Below, in pieces: positions 1 to 6,663 of a stretch of DNA of 10,191 bases (position 1 is the stretch's first letter; every line of letters begins with the position of its first letter). A program made the position numbers and the translations under genes. The stretch spans positions 1 to 10,191 of the forward strand of contig JAJZLA010000032.1 of assembly GCA_021803845.1 (NCBI GenBank), written 5' to 3'. Source of the DNA: a bacterium. Lineage in GTDB: Bacteria; SZUA-79; Acidulodesulfobacterales; Acidulodesulfobacteraceae. The notes under the pieces were generated by a model that searched no databases, was not told the DNA's origin, and was given only the letters and a program-made list of their open reading frames with translations.

Positions 1-51
1 CTGTTGTTTATTATATCGTCTTTGATATTCCAGCGAAAGGATATCGGCTGA
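1..51 (+). CDS. 3' end of an upstream gene, possibly a membrane protein (partial)
   Basis: Reading frame 1 is open from the window edge to a TGA at 49-51 and encodes 16 residues: a hydrophobic run (LLFIISSLIF) followed by a charged tail (QRKDIG). That pattern, a last membrane helix followed by a short basic end, is common at the C-terminus of ABC-2 type permeases, but sixteen residues cannot prove a family. The stop lies 14 bases before the ATPase ATG at 66, so the two would be co-transcribed. The frame of the ATPase is also open back to base 3, so these bases could instead belong to a longer ATPase start. I prefer the separate-gene reading. Confidence 0.35.
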   Translation: MLFIISSLIFQRKDIG

Positions 52-65
52 TAATAAAATATCTT

Positions 66-2510
66 ATGGTTCAAAAATATAGCGAAGGGCTGACCTCTAA
101 AGAAGCGGCGAAAAAATTATCTGAATTCGGTCCCAACCGGATTTTTAAACCTGCAAAAACAAGCCTTTTCGGCATAGTTAAGCGAGAGATTGAGGAACCT
201 ATGATTCTCCTTTTGCTGGTAGTCGGTTTTTTATACGGCATCTGGGGAGAATTGGAAGATACGGTCACAATTTTCATTGTAATTTTTCTGCTTGTTTCAG
301 TGGAAGCATTTAATGAATTCAGGGCTAAAAAGGCCGTTGATTCCTTAGAAAGAATTGCAGCGCCGAAAACAAAGGTCATAAGGAACGGCGGCGTATCGGA
401 AATCGATTCCGAAGAGGTTGTGCCCGGAGACATTTTAATTTTAATTCCGGGGGTAAAAGTTGCTGCAGATGCTAAAATCAGGCAGAGCGAGGACTTGCAA
501 ATCGACGAGTCTCCGCTTACGGGGGAATCGTATCCCAGCGATAAAAATTACGGCGAAGATATTTTTGCCGGCACCGTTATTGTTTCGGGAGAAGGGCGGG
601 CCGAAGTTTTCTGTACGGGAGAAAATACAAAACTAGGTAAAATAGCCTCTATGATGAAGCAGATAGAGCCGCAAAAAACTGCTTTGCAAATAGCTATGAA
701 ATCTCTTGCCGGAAAATTAGTCTATATTGCCGTTTTTTTATCTGCGCTTGTAGCAATTTTAGGAATTTTAAACGGCAATGATATAGAAACTATGATTTTA
801 ACCGGACTTTCCCTGTCTTTTGTCACCATACCCGAAGAACTGCCTATTGTTATTACTATGGTTTTAGGATTGGGCGCTTATTCCCTGTCTAAAAAAAATT
901 TTTTTATTAAAAAAATTAATGCCGCCGAAACATTGGGGAATTCTACGGTCATAGTTACCGATAAAACCGGAACGATAACCGAAAGTAAAATGAAAATTGT
1001 TTCGATTTACCCGGAAGGCGGCGATAAAGAGAAAACAATCATTCAAAATGCAATCAATGCTTTTTCCCAATATTCCTTGTCCGGCATGGAGCGCGAAATC
1101 AAGAGCAAAGCCTTAAAATTAGGAGTATCCGCAATGCCTCATGAAATGGTGCGCCTAAGAAATTTGGGTAACGGGCGGAAGTCGAGGTCAGTCATAAGAA
1201 AAAACGGAAACGAATATGAATTATTTGCGAGCGGCGCACCTGAAGAAATTTTTACTATGTGCCGCGGTATAAAGAGCGATATTAAAAATGAATTAAACGA
1301 GCAGACATCCAAAGGCAGGCGGGTTATTGCGATTGCTTATAAAAAAATAGTTTACGGCGAAGAAGGCCTTAATTTTAACGAACTTGAAAAAGAATTGGAT
1401 TTCGAGGGATTAATAAGTTTCGAAGATCCTCCTAGAAACGGAGTGAAAGAAACAATTGCAAAAGCGGCTGAGGCCGGCATTAGAACTATAATGGTTACGG
1501 GAGACCATGTTCTGACGGCCGGTTTCATAGCAAAAGAAGTAGGCATATTGACGGAAAGCGGACGCGTGTTAACGGGCGAAAATCTAGACGGTTTGACTGA
1601 TGAAGAACTACAAGATACCGTTAAAACAGTTTCAGTTTTTGCAAGGAATACGTCTCAGCACAAATACCGCATTGTTCAGGCGCTCCGCAAAAACGGAGAA
1701 ATAGTGGCTGTTACCGGAGACGGAATTAATGACGTTTTAGCCTTAAAGAGCGCAAACATAAGCATAGCTATGGGTATTAGGGGAACGGATGCCGCTAAAG
1801 AGGCGGCGGATATTGTTTTGGCGGATGACAATTATATTACTATAGCCCATGGCATTTTTGAAGGCAGGAAATTTTTTGATAATCTGCAAAAAGGAATAAA
1901 ATATTATCTTTCTGTAAAAGTCTCGCTGATACTTATATTTCTTATACCGGTTTTCCTATATATACCCGTTCCTCTTATGCCTATCCAAATAATTATTCTG
2001 GAATTATTTATGGATGTGGCGGCATCGACAGGTTTTGTCGCCGAGCCTGCCGAAAAAAATATCTATTTCCGTCTTCCGCGCAATCCGCAGGAAAGCATAA
2101 TTAGCGCTAAGGCTGTTAAAGATATTTTAATTAAAGGGTCGGTTTTGTTCATAGCGGTGAGCTCGGTTTATTTTTGTACCCGCCTTAAAAATTTTGATAT
2201 TGTTCAATCGCGCACGCTTGCTTTTGCGTCATTGATTATCGGATATATAGCGCTTGTTTTTATTTCGCGCTCCGACGACGAATCTATTTTTTCTATAGGA
2301 TTATTTTCAAATAAGATTATTAATTTCTGGTCGCTTGCGGCCGTCGGATTTCTTTTTTTAGAAATATATATTCCCTTTCTGAGAGAAAGATTTGGTCTTT
2401 TTCCGGTCAGCCTCTTGCAATTATTGCTTACAATCTTGGCCACAACTGTTATAATGGGTCTTTTAGAGTTAAGAAAGATATTTGTCCGAGACGTTTACTT
2501 GCGGGCTTAA
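66..2510 (+). CDS. P-type (P2-like) cation-translocating ATPase
   Basis: This is an inner-membrane ion pump that uses an aspartyl-phosphate intermediate. Visible motifs in order are TGES at 152-155 (actuator domain), PEELP at 256-260 in helix M4, DKTGT at 299-303 with phosphorylated Asp299, SGAPEE at 389-394 (nucleotide domain, Ser replacing the usual Lys of KGAPE), MVTGD at 476-480 and TGDGIND at 550-556. About ten membrane segments can be drawn (four before and six after the large loop), as in P2 ATPases, and there is no N-terminal metal-binding domain. The 814 residues are a little short for the group because the N-terminus is brief. M5 carries Lys618 and M6 carries Glu646 and Asp650, so the site does not match classical Ca2+ pumps and the ion is unknown. 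ATG 66 has no good Shine-Dalgarno. An AAAGGA at 36-41 lies too far from it but would suit a CTG at 48 that overlaps the preceding TGA, so the start is uncertain. Confidence 0.93.
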   Translation: MVQKYSEGLTSKEAAKKLSEFGPNRIFKPAKTSLFGIVKREIEEPMILLLLVVGFLYGIWGELEDTVTIFIVIFLLVSVEAFNEFRAKKAVDSLERIAAPKTKVIRNGGVSEIDSEEVVPGDILILIPGVKVAADAKIRQSEDLQIDESPLTGESYPSDKNYGEDIFAGTVIVSGEGRAEVFCTGENTKLGKIASMMKQIEPQKTALQIAMKSLAGKLVYIAVFLSALVAILGILNGNDIETMILTGLSLSFVTIPEELPIVITMVLGLGAYSLSKKNFFIKKINAAETLGNSTVIVTDKTGTITESKMKIVSIYPEGGDKEKTIIQNAINAFSQYSLSGMEREIKSKALKLGVSAMPHEMVRLRNLGNGRKSRSVIRKNGNEYELFASGAPEEIFTMCRGIKSDIKNELNEQTSKGRRVIAIAYKKIVYGEEGLNFNELEKELDFEGLISFEDPPRNGVKETIAKAAEAGIRTIMVTGDHVLTAGFIAKEVGILTESGRVLTGENLDGLTDEELQDTVKTVSVFARNTSQHKYRIVQALRKNGEIVAVTGDGINDVLALKSANISIAMGIRGTDAAKEAADIVLADDNYITIAHGIFEGRKFFDNLQKGIKYYLSVKVSLILIFLIPVFLYIPVPLMPIQIIILELFMDVAASTGFVAEPAEKNIYFRLPRNPQESIISAKAVKDILIKGSVLFIAVSSVYFCTRLKNFDIVQSRTLAFASLIIGYIALVFISRSDDESIFSIGLFSNKIINFWSLAAVGFLFLEIYIPFLRERFGLFPVSLLQLLLTILATTVIMGLLELRKIFVRDVYLRA

Positions 2511-2557
2511 GGCCGGATAAACTTATCTTCGTCAGAGTTTTAACCTTGCGAACTTCT

Positions 2558-2658
2558 CCCAAACGCGCTTCGCGCTGCGGGTGTTCGAATCCAATTACCT
2601 TTTAGATATTTCTTGCTGACTTAGAAGTTAGGTTTTTAACTGGCGGAGAGAGAGGGAT
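2558..2658 (-). repeat. Tandem repeat copy 1, distal to tRNA-Ser, ending in tRNA 3'-end sequence
   Basis: These 101 bases recur almost exactly at 2692-2798; the only difference I see is a 6-base insertion in the other copy. Offset between copies is 134 at the left edge and 140 at the right edge. The right end (2641-2658) is identical to the last 18 bases of the tRNA-Ser gene including CCA. The unit also holds a short GC-rich hairpin (GCGC-TTC-GCGC, near 2565) and a T-arm-like segment in the opposite orientation at 2578-2592. No open reading frame of note lies in it. Confidence 0.92.
2641..2658 (-). repeat. tRNA-Ser 3'-end fragment (18 nt, including CCA)
   Basis: Read on the minus strand this is ATCCCTCTCTCTCCGCCA, identical to 2798-2781 of the intact tRNA-Ser gene. 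It covers most of the 3' half of the T-stem, the 3' acceptor strand, the discriminator G and CCA. The match stops sharply at 2658: the next bases (GAGCGTCC on the plus strand) have no counterpart in the tRNA. No matching tRNA 5' half is nearby, so this is a fragment and not a second tRNA. It resembles the tRNA-tail duplication left by elements that integrate at tRNA genes, but the interval is only 140 bases. Confidence 0.9.
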
Positions 2659-2659
2659 G

Positions 2660-2677
2660 AGCGTCCTTATGGACGCT
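2660..2677. other. Perfect 7-bp hairpin with 4-nt loop between the repeat copies
   Basis: AGCGTCC and GGACGCT are exact reverse complements separated by TTAT. The hairpin sits in the 33-base spacer (2659-2691) between the two repeat copies. On the minus strand it lies one base before the 18-base tRNA tail. It lacks a T-run on either side, so it does not look like an intrinsic terminator. Confidence 0.75.
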
Positions 2678-2691
2678 AAAAGCGACAAACC

Positions 2692-2869
<178 letters not shown>

Positions 2870-2888
2870 GTAGAAATGTTATTGTAAT

Positions 2889-2917
2889 ATTATAAATATT
2901 GATTTCCATTATTGCAA
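2889..2917 (-). promoter_or_regulatory. Probable sigma70-type promoter of tRNA-Ser
   Basis: Minus-strand -35 TTGCAA (2917-2912) and -10 TATAAT (2894-2889) are separated by 17 bases. The -10 lies 19 bases before the tRNA 5' end at 2869, giving a leader of about 10 to 15 nt for RNase P to remove. The site lies just past the hemW stop codon, so the tRNA can be transcribed independently of hemW. Confidence 0.7.
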
Positions 2918-2937
2918 TATAAAACTGCCGGACTGGA

Positions 2938-4140
2938 TTAAATCATAATGCGGGCGAATATTTCCGACGATAAAAGCACGCCTTTTAAAGTCAGTATAAT
3001 ATTTTCTTTAGAATTCTGCATAAATCCTTCCTTTATGAATTTATCTATAATTTCACGGCCGGCTAATTCCGACAGTCTTTTTGCGTTAATTCCTGAAGCC
3101 GTCCTCAAGGACAGAAATATTTCCTCGTTTATTTTATCTTTTTCCGTAAGGATTTCGATAAAATTGCCGTTATTTTGTATAACGCCGCTATTATCGTTTT
3201 CCCTGCCGTAAAATTTTTTTGAAATATTTCGTATATATTTTTCTAAATCAGCCGTATTAGTTTTTCGTAGCTCTTTGCCGTTTTCAAGTTTTAAGAATGA
3301 TGAAGCCGAAGGACCAAGTCCTAAATATCCGCCTCTTTTCCAATAGTTTAAATTGTGCCTGCTTTCATATCCGTTTTTGGCAAAATTAGATATTTCATAG
3401 CGCTTATAGCCATTTTCGGCTAACAATCCGCATAATATTTCGTAATACTCGGCTATGTATTCTTCCGGCGTAAATGCAGTTCCGTTTATTTCCCCTTTTT
3501 TACGAATTTCATAAAATTTCGTGCCTTTTTCGACGCTGAGCATATAAGCCGAAATGTGAGCCGGTTCCAAACCCAGTATCGACTTTGCGTCGTTGTAAAA
3601 AATATCTTTCGTTTGCCCCGGCAGTCCTATTATTAAATCGAGCGAAATATTTTTAAATCCTGCTTTTTTTGCATTATCTGCCGCGTTATAAATATCGTTT
3701 TTATTATGTATTCTGCCGGCAGTTTTAAGTACGCCGACGTCAAAACTTTGAGCTCCGATAGATAAGCGGTTTATACCAAGCGTCTTTAAAGCCGACAGCT
3801 TTTCTAAGTTTCCGCTTTCGGGGTTTATCTCCGCGGTTATTTCGGCTCCTTCAGCAATTTCAAAGTTTTCTCTTATATGATTTATCAGGCCGCTAAAAAA
3901 ACCAGCGGGCATTATAGACGGAGTGCCGCCGCCGAAATATATGCTGTTTACGCGAGAGCCTCCAAGAGAATATTTTTCGGCCTCTAAATTTATTTCTTTT
4001 ATCAAAAATTCCGGGTATTGCTCTAGTTCAGCCCAGCCGTTTACCGGCTTTAATTTTGATAAAGGAATAGAATAAAAACTACAGTAATTACATTTGCTTT
4101 TGCAGAATGGGGCATGAATATAAATGCTTAATTCTTTCAT
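2938..4140 (-). CDS. hemW: Radical SAM heme chaperone HemW (HemN-like)
   Basis: This protein belongs to the coproporphyrinogen III oxidase-like radical SAM group, now understood as heme chaperones that bind heme and pass it to apoproteins at the membrane. The 4Fe-4S/SAM motif CKSKCNYC has cysteines 13, 17 and 20 close to the N-terminus after SIYIHAPF. GGGTPS follows at 70-75, RHNLNYW at 261-267 (the HNxxYW signature of HemW) and GLGPSASS at 274-281. The 400 residues are slightly longer than usual, with a small insertion after the cysteine motif (about residues 25-45). In-frame TAA lies two codons upstream of ATG 4140, which fixes the start, although no Shine-Dalgarno is evident. It is divergent from the flavodiiron gene. 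True oxygen-independent HemN is less likely given the HNxxYW motif and short N-terminus. Confidence 0.9.
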   Translation of the reverse strand: MKELSIYIHAPFCKSKCNYCSFYSIPLSKLKPVNGWAELEQYPEFLIKEINLEAEKYSLGGSRVNSIYFGGGTPSIMPAGFFSGLINHIRENFEIAEGAEITAEINPESGNLEKLSALKTLGINRLSIGAQSFDVGVLKTAGRIHNKNDIYNAADNAKKAGFKNISLDLIIGLPGQTKDIFYNDAKSILGLEPAHISAYMLSVEKGTKFYEIRKKGEINGTAFTPEEYIAEYYEILCGLLAENGYKRYEISNFAKNGYESRHNLNYWKRGGYLGLGPSASSFLKLENGKELRKTNTADLEKYIRNISKKFYGRENDNSGVIQNNGNFIEILTEKDKINEEIFLSLRTASGINAKRLSELAGREIIDKFIKEGFMQNSKENIILTLKGVLLSSEIFARIMI

Positions 4141-4178
4141 CGATTAGCTCGTTGGTTCTTATAATTAACAATTATATA

Positions 4179-4187
4179 TGATATAAT
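4179..4187 (+). promoter_or_regulatory. Extended -10 promoter candidate for the flavodiiron operon
   Basis: TGATATAAT fits the extended -10 consensus TGnTATAAT exactly, and no good -35 is needed or seen. It would start transcription near 4194 and leave a leader of about 85 nt before ATG 4280. A TATAAT also reads on the minus strand at 4176-4171 and may serve hemW, but it lacks a recognisable -35. The surrounding sequence is very AT-rich, so chance matches are easy. Confidence 0.5.
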
Positions 4188-4213
4188 AATAAAAAGTATA
4201 TTTATTAAATTGA

Positions 4214-4250
4214 ATTTATAAAGATTGGATAAATTTATACCTTTATAAAT
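4214..4250. repeat. Perfect 10-bp inverted repeat in the flavodiiron leader
   Basis: ATTTATAAAG (4214-4223) and CTTTATAAAT (4241-4250) are exact reverse complements around a 17-base spacer. Each arm contains the palindrome TTTATAAA, so the arms also form direct repeats 27 bases apart. Placement between the promoter candidate and the ribosome binding site fits either an operator or an RNA hairpin. It does not match known FNR or Rex boxes that I can recall. Confidence 0.5.
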
Positions 4251-4279
4251 CCTTAAGCTTAAATAGGAGGTTTAAGTCT

Positions 4280-5518
4280 ATGGATAACGGAAAAGATAAA
4301 TATTTATCTCAAAAAGCCCTCAAGATAAAAGACGGCGTGTTTTATACCGGCGCTTTCGACCCAGATTTAAGGATATTCGATATAGTAATACCTACCGCAA
4401 ACGGAACGACGTATAACTCTTATTTTATTCAGGGAAGCCAAAAATCCGCTTTGATAGATACGGTCAAACTCAACACTAAAGACCAGCTGATAAATAAATT
4501 AAGCGGTATAACGGATATATCTAAAATAGATTACATCGTTATAAATCATACGGAGCCGGACCATTCCGGAGCACTGCATCTTATCAAGGACATTGCAAAA
4601 GACGCGACGTTGGTCTATTCAAAAAATGCGCATCATTTCGTCAAGCATATTATTAAAAAAGATTACAATAATATTACGGTAGGAGACGGGGATTCGCTCG
4701 ACTTGGGCGGAAAAACCCTGCAGTTTATAAGCGCCCCTTTTCTGCACTGGCCGGACACTATGTTTACCTACTTGAAAGAAGACGAGATACTTTTCCCCTG
4801 CGACTTTTTCGGAGCCCATTACTGCGACCCTAAGGTTTTTAACGATTTATTGGCGGACAAAGACGAGGCTTTCGAAGCGTTTAAATATTATTTTATTCAC
4901 ATAATGAGGCCGTTTAAGAACTATTCCTTAAGCGCGCTCGAAAAACTTAAAAATTATAATATAGACATAATTGCTCCGTCGCATGGCCCTATATTAAGAA
5001 AGGATTTAAAAAAATATTTCGACTGGTATCTGGAAGTGAGCAAGCCGTCAGACGCCGATACGGCCGTTAAAAAGATAGCCGTAATTTATGCTTCGGCTTA
5101 CGGCAATACCGAAGAAATGGCAAGGCATATAGCAAAAGGCGCAAGCATAGACGGGCTTACGGACGTCTCTCTGATAAACTTAGTAGAAAGGGATACTAAG
5201 GATGTCGTAGATGGAATCGAAAGAGCCGATGCCGTAATAGTCGGTTCTCCAACCCTTAACGCAAAACCCCCAAAGCCTATATTCGATATGATATCGTCTC
5301 TGGTTATGCTTAACGTCAAAAATAAAAAGGCGGCTGTTTTCGGCTGTTACGGCTGGAGCGGAGAGGCGGTTCAGATGGTGCAGGATATTCTTAAGAGCCT
5401 CAGATTCGTTATCGTTCAGGAAGGATTAAAAATTCAAATGACCCCGTTCGAAGAAGATTTGCTTAGCTGCGAAAAATTCGGAATGGATTTTGCATATAAA
5501 ATAACGCAGGATTCATAA
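4280..5518 (+). CDS. Flavodiiron protein (A-type flavoprotein, FprA/NorV-like)
   Basis: A soluble enzyme that reduces O2 to water or NO to N2O. The N-terminal metallo-beta-lactamase-like domain (about residues 1-255) keeps the diiron ligands: HTEPDH at 90-95 (His90, Glu92, Asp94, His95), LHWPD with His156, CDFFGAH with Asp175, and SHGP with His235. A flavodoxin domain follows from about residue 264, with the FMN phosphate loop SAYGNT. The 412 residues match class A proteins without a fused rubredoxin or NAD(P)H oxidoreductase domain, so an external electron donor is needed. The start is fixed by AGGAGG at 4265-4270, nine bases before ATG. It appears to lead a run of four genes that ends in rubrerythrin, a common functional partner. 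Whether O2 or NO is the main substrate cannot be read from sequence. Confidence 0.95.
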   Translation: MDNGKDKYLSQKALKIKDGVFYTGAFDPDLRIFDIVIPTANGTTYNSYFIQGSQKSALIDTVKLNTKDQLINKLSGITDISKIDYIVINHTEPDHSGALHLIKDIAKDATLVYSKNAHHFVKHIIKKDYNNITVGDGDSLDLGGKTLQFISAPFLHWPDTMFTYLKEDEILFPCDFFGAHYCDPKVFNDLLADKDEAFEAFKYYFIHIMRPFKNYSLSALEKLKNYNIDIIAPSHGPILRKDLKKYFDWYLEVSKPSDADTAVKKIAVIYASAYGNTEEMARHIAKGASIDGLTDVSLINLVERDTKDVVDGIERADAVIVGSPTLNAKPPKPIFDMISSLVMLNVKNKKAAVFGCYGWSGEAVQMVQDILKSLRFVIVQEGLKIQMTPFEEDLLSCEKFGMDFAYKITQDS

Positions 5519-5529
5519 ATATCAAAACA

Positions 5530-5556
5530 AATAAATTAAACCGTAAAAAATTTATT
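5530..5556. repeat. 8-bp AT-only inverted repeat just before the DUF2400 start
   Basis: AATAAATT (5530-5537) and AATTTATT (5549-5556) are exact reverse complements with an 11-base spacer, ending one base before ATG 5558. In an mRNA this weak hairpin could mask or present a start codon that has no visible Shine-Dalgarno. In DNA this rich in A and T it may be coincidence. Confidence 0.3.
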
Positions 5557-5557
5557 A

Positions 5558-6649
5558 ATGAGTTTTAAATATAAAAAAGGCGGGTCGTTAATCTGGGAAG
5601 ATAACGATTTTAACTTTTATACAAAAATAGACGGAAAAGAAGTTTTTATCGGCAGGGGTATGAACGTTCCGTATCCCCTTGAAGAAGGGGATTGTTGGTC
5701 TCTTCCCGGCGGCAAAACCTTTGTTTATAAAGACGGAATTATCAGTCAGGTTAAGTCGTTCGGCGAAGACAAAAAAATTTTAAAATTAAAGGAGCGCCTT
5801 GAAGATTTATACGAAAAATTCGAAGAATCTTATCTTTATTCGGACCCTCTAGGTTTTGTCCATAAAGCAGGCGACCCTAAAGATATCGAGATTGCCGGAT
5901 TCATAGCGGCCGGATTTGCGTTCGGCGGCGTAAGCCAGATTCTTAAAACATTAGACAAAATAGACAAAATAGTCGAGCATAAATTCTATGAATTTACTTT
6001 AAATTTTGATGCAGCCGAAGGACTAAAACTATTTAAAAATTTTTATTACCGTTTTATAAAAGAAAAAGACGTTGCAGCGCTGTTTCTGGTTTTAAGCGGA
6101 ATACTCAAAAAATACGGTTCTATAGAAAATTTTTTCCTTAAAGGCTTTAACCCGTCCGATTTAAACCTGAAAAACGCATTGGTTAGCTTTTCTGAAAGAG
6201 CGGTAAAACTTGTCGATTTTTCGCCTGTTTACGGTACGCCGGCTCCGCCTGAGGATTCCATGGTGCGTTTCTTTTTTACCTCTCCGGTAGATAACAGTCC
6301 CTGCAAAAGAATGAATTTATATTTAAGATGGATGGTAAGAAATTCGGACAATCTAGATTTCGGGATATGGCAGGGGGGCATCCAGCCTTATCAGCTGATA
6401 ATGCCGGTAGATACGCATATTGGGAGAATCAGCCGGTACATAGGTCTGACCTCGCGCAAAAACCCTTCTTTTAAAATGGCTGAAGAGATAACCGAAAATC
6501 TCAAAAAACTCGACTATTCCGACCCCGTAAAATACGATTTTGCAATTACAAGGCTGGGGATACTTGATTTATGCAAAAAAAATGTGAACGAAGCGGACTG
6601 CGAAAAATGCGGCATTTACGATATTTGCAATCAGACTTTAACTTTTTAA
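5558..6649 (+). CDS. TIGR02757/DUF2400 family protein, HhH-GPD glycosylase-like
   Basis: The region from about residue 80 matches my knowledge of the TIGR02757 (DUF2400) family: DPLGFVH at 97-102, CKRMNLYLRWMVR at 249-261, MPVDTHIGRISRYIGL at 282-297 and DPVKYDFAITRLGI at 322-335. PVDTH resembles the VDTH segment of endonuclease III, whose Asp is catalytic (here Asp285), and Lys250 could be the glycosylase lysine. Four C-terminal cysteines (339, 348, 351, 357) have spacing C-x8-C-x2-C-x5-C, close to the iron-sulfur loop of endonuclease III (C-x6-C-x2-C-x5-C). A DNA base-excision role is therefore inferred, not established. Residues 1-75 are a beta-looking extension I do not associate with the family. 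The gene starts 39 bases after the flavodiiron stop, without a clear ribosome site. Confidence 0.82.
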   Translation: MSFKYKKGGSLIWEDNDFNFYTKIDGKEVFIGRGMNVPYPLEEGDCWSLPGGKTFVYKDGIISQVKSFGEDKKILKLKERLEDLYEKFEESYLYSDPLGFVHKAGDPKDIEIAGFIAAGFAFGGVSQILKTLDKIDKIVEHKFYEFTLNFDAAEGLKLFKNFYYRFIKEKDVAALFLVLSGILKKYGSIENFFLKGFNPSDLNLKNALVSFSERAVKLVDFSPVYGTPAPPEDSMVRFFFTSPVDNSPCKRMNLYLRWMVRNSDNLDFGIWQGGIQPYQLIMPVDTHIGRISRYIGLTSRKNPSFKMAEEITENLKKLDYSDPVKYDFAITRLGILDLCKKNVNEADCEKCGIYDICNQTLTF

Positions 6650-6654
6650 AAGGA
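6649..6654 (+). promoter_or_regulatory. Shine-Dalgarno that fixes the start of the transglutaminase-like gene
   Basis: AAAGGA lies nine bases before ATG 6664 and overlaps the last base of the preceding stop codon. It supports ATG 6664 over the longer in-frame ATG at 6571, which would overlap the previous gene by 79 bases and place charged residues ahead of an otherwise clear signal peptide. Confidence 0.75.
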
Positions 6655-6663
6655 TTCTTATTA

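Noticed and set aside
2578..2592. Second tRNA gene on the plus strand (T-loop-like GTTCGAATC)
   Set aside because: Only a T-arm-like stretch is visible; there is no acceptor, D-arm or anticodon arm around it, and the T-stem does not pair properly.
2948..3211. Plus-strand frame inside hemW
   Set aside because: It is antisense to conserved hemW coding sequence, has no Shine-Dalgarno, and gives no recognisable protein.
6571..6663. Longer start (ATG 6571) for the transglutaminase-like gene
   Set aside because: It overlaps the DUF2400 gene by 79 bases, has no ribosome site, and would place 31 mostly charged residues ahead of a clear signal peptide. ATG 6664 has AAAGGA at proper spacing.
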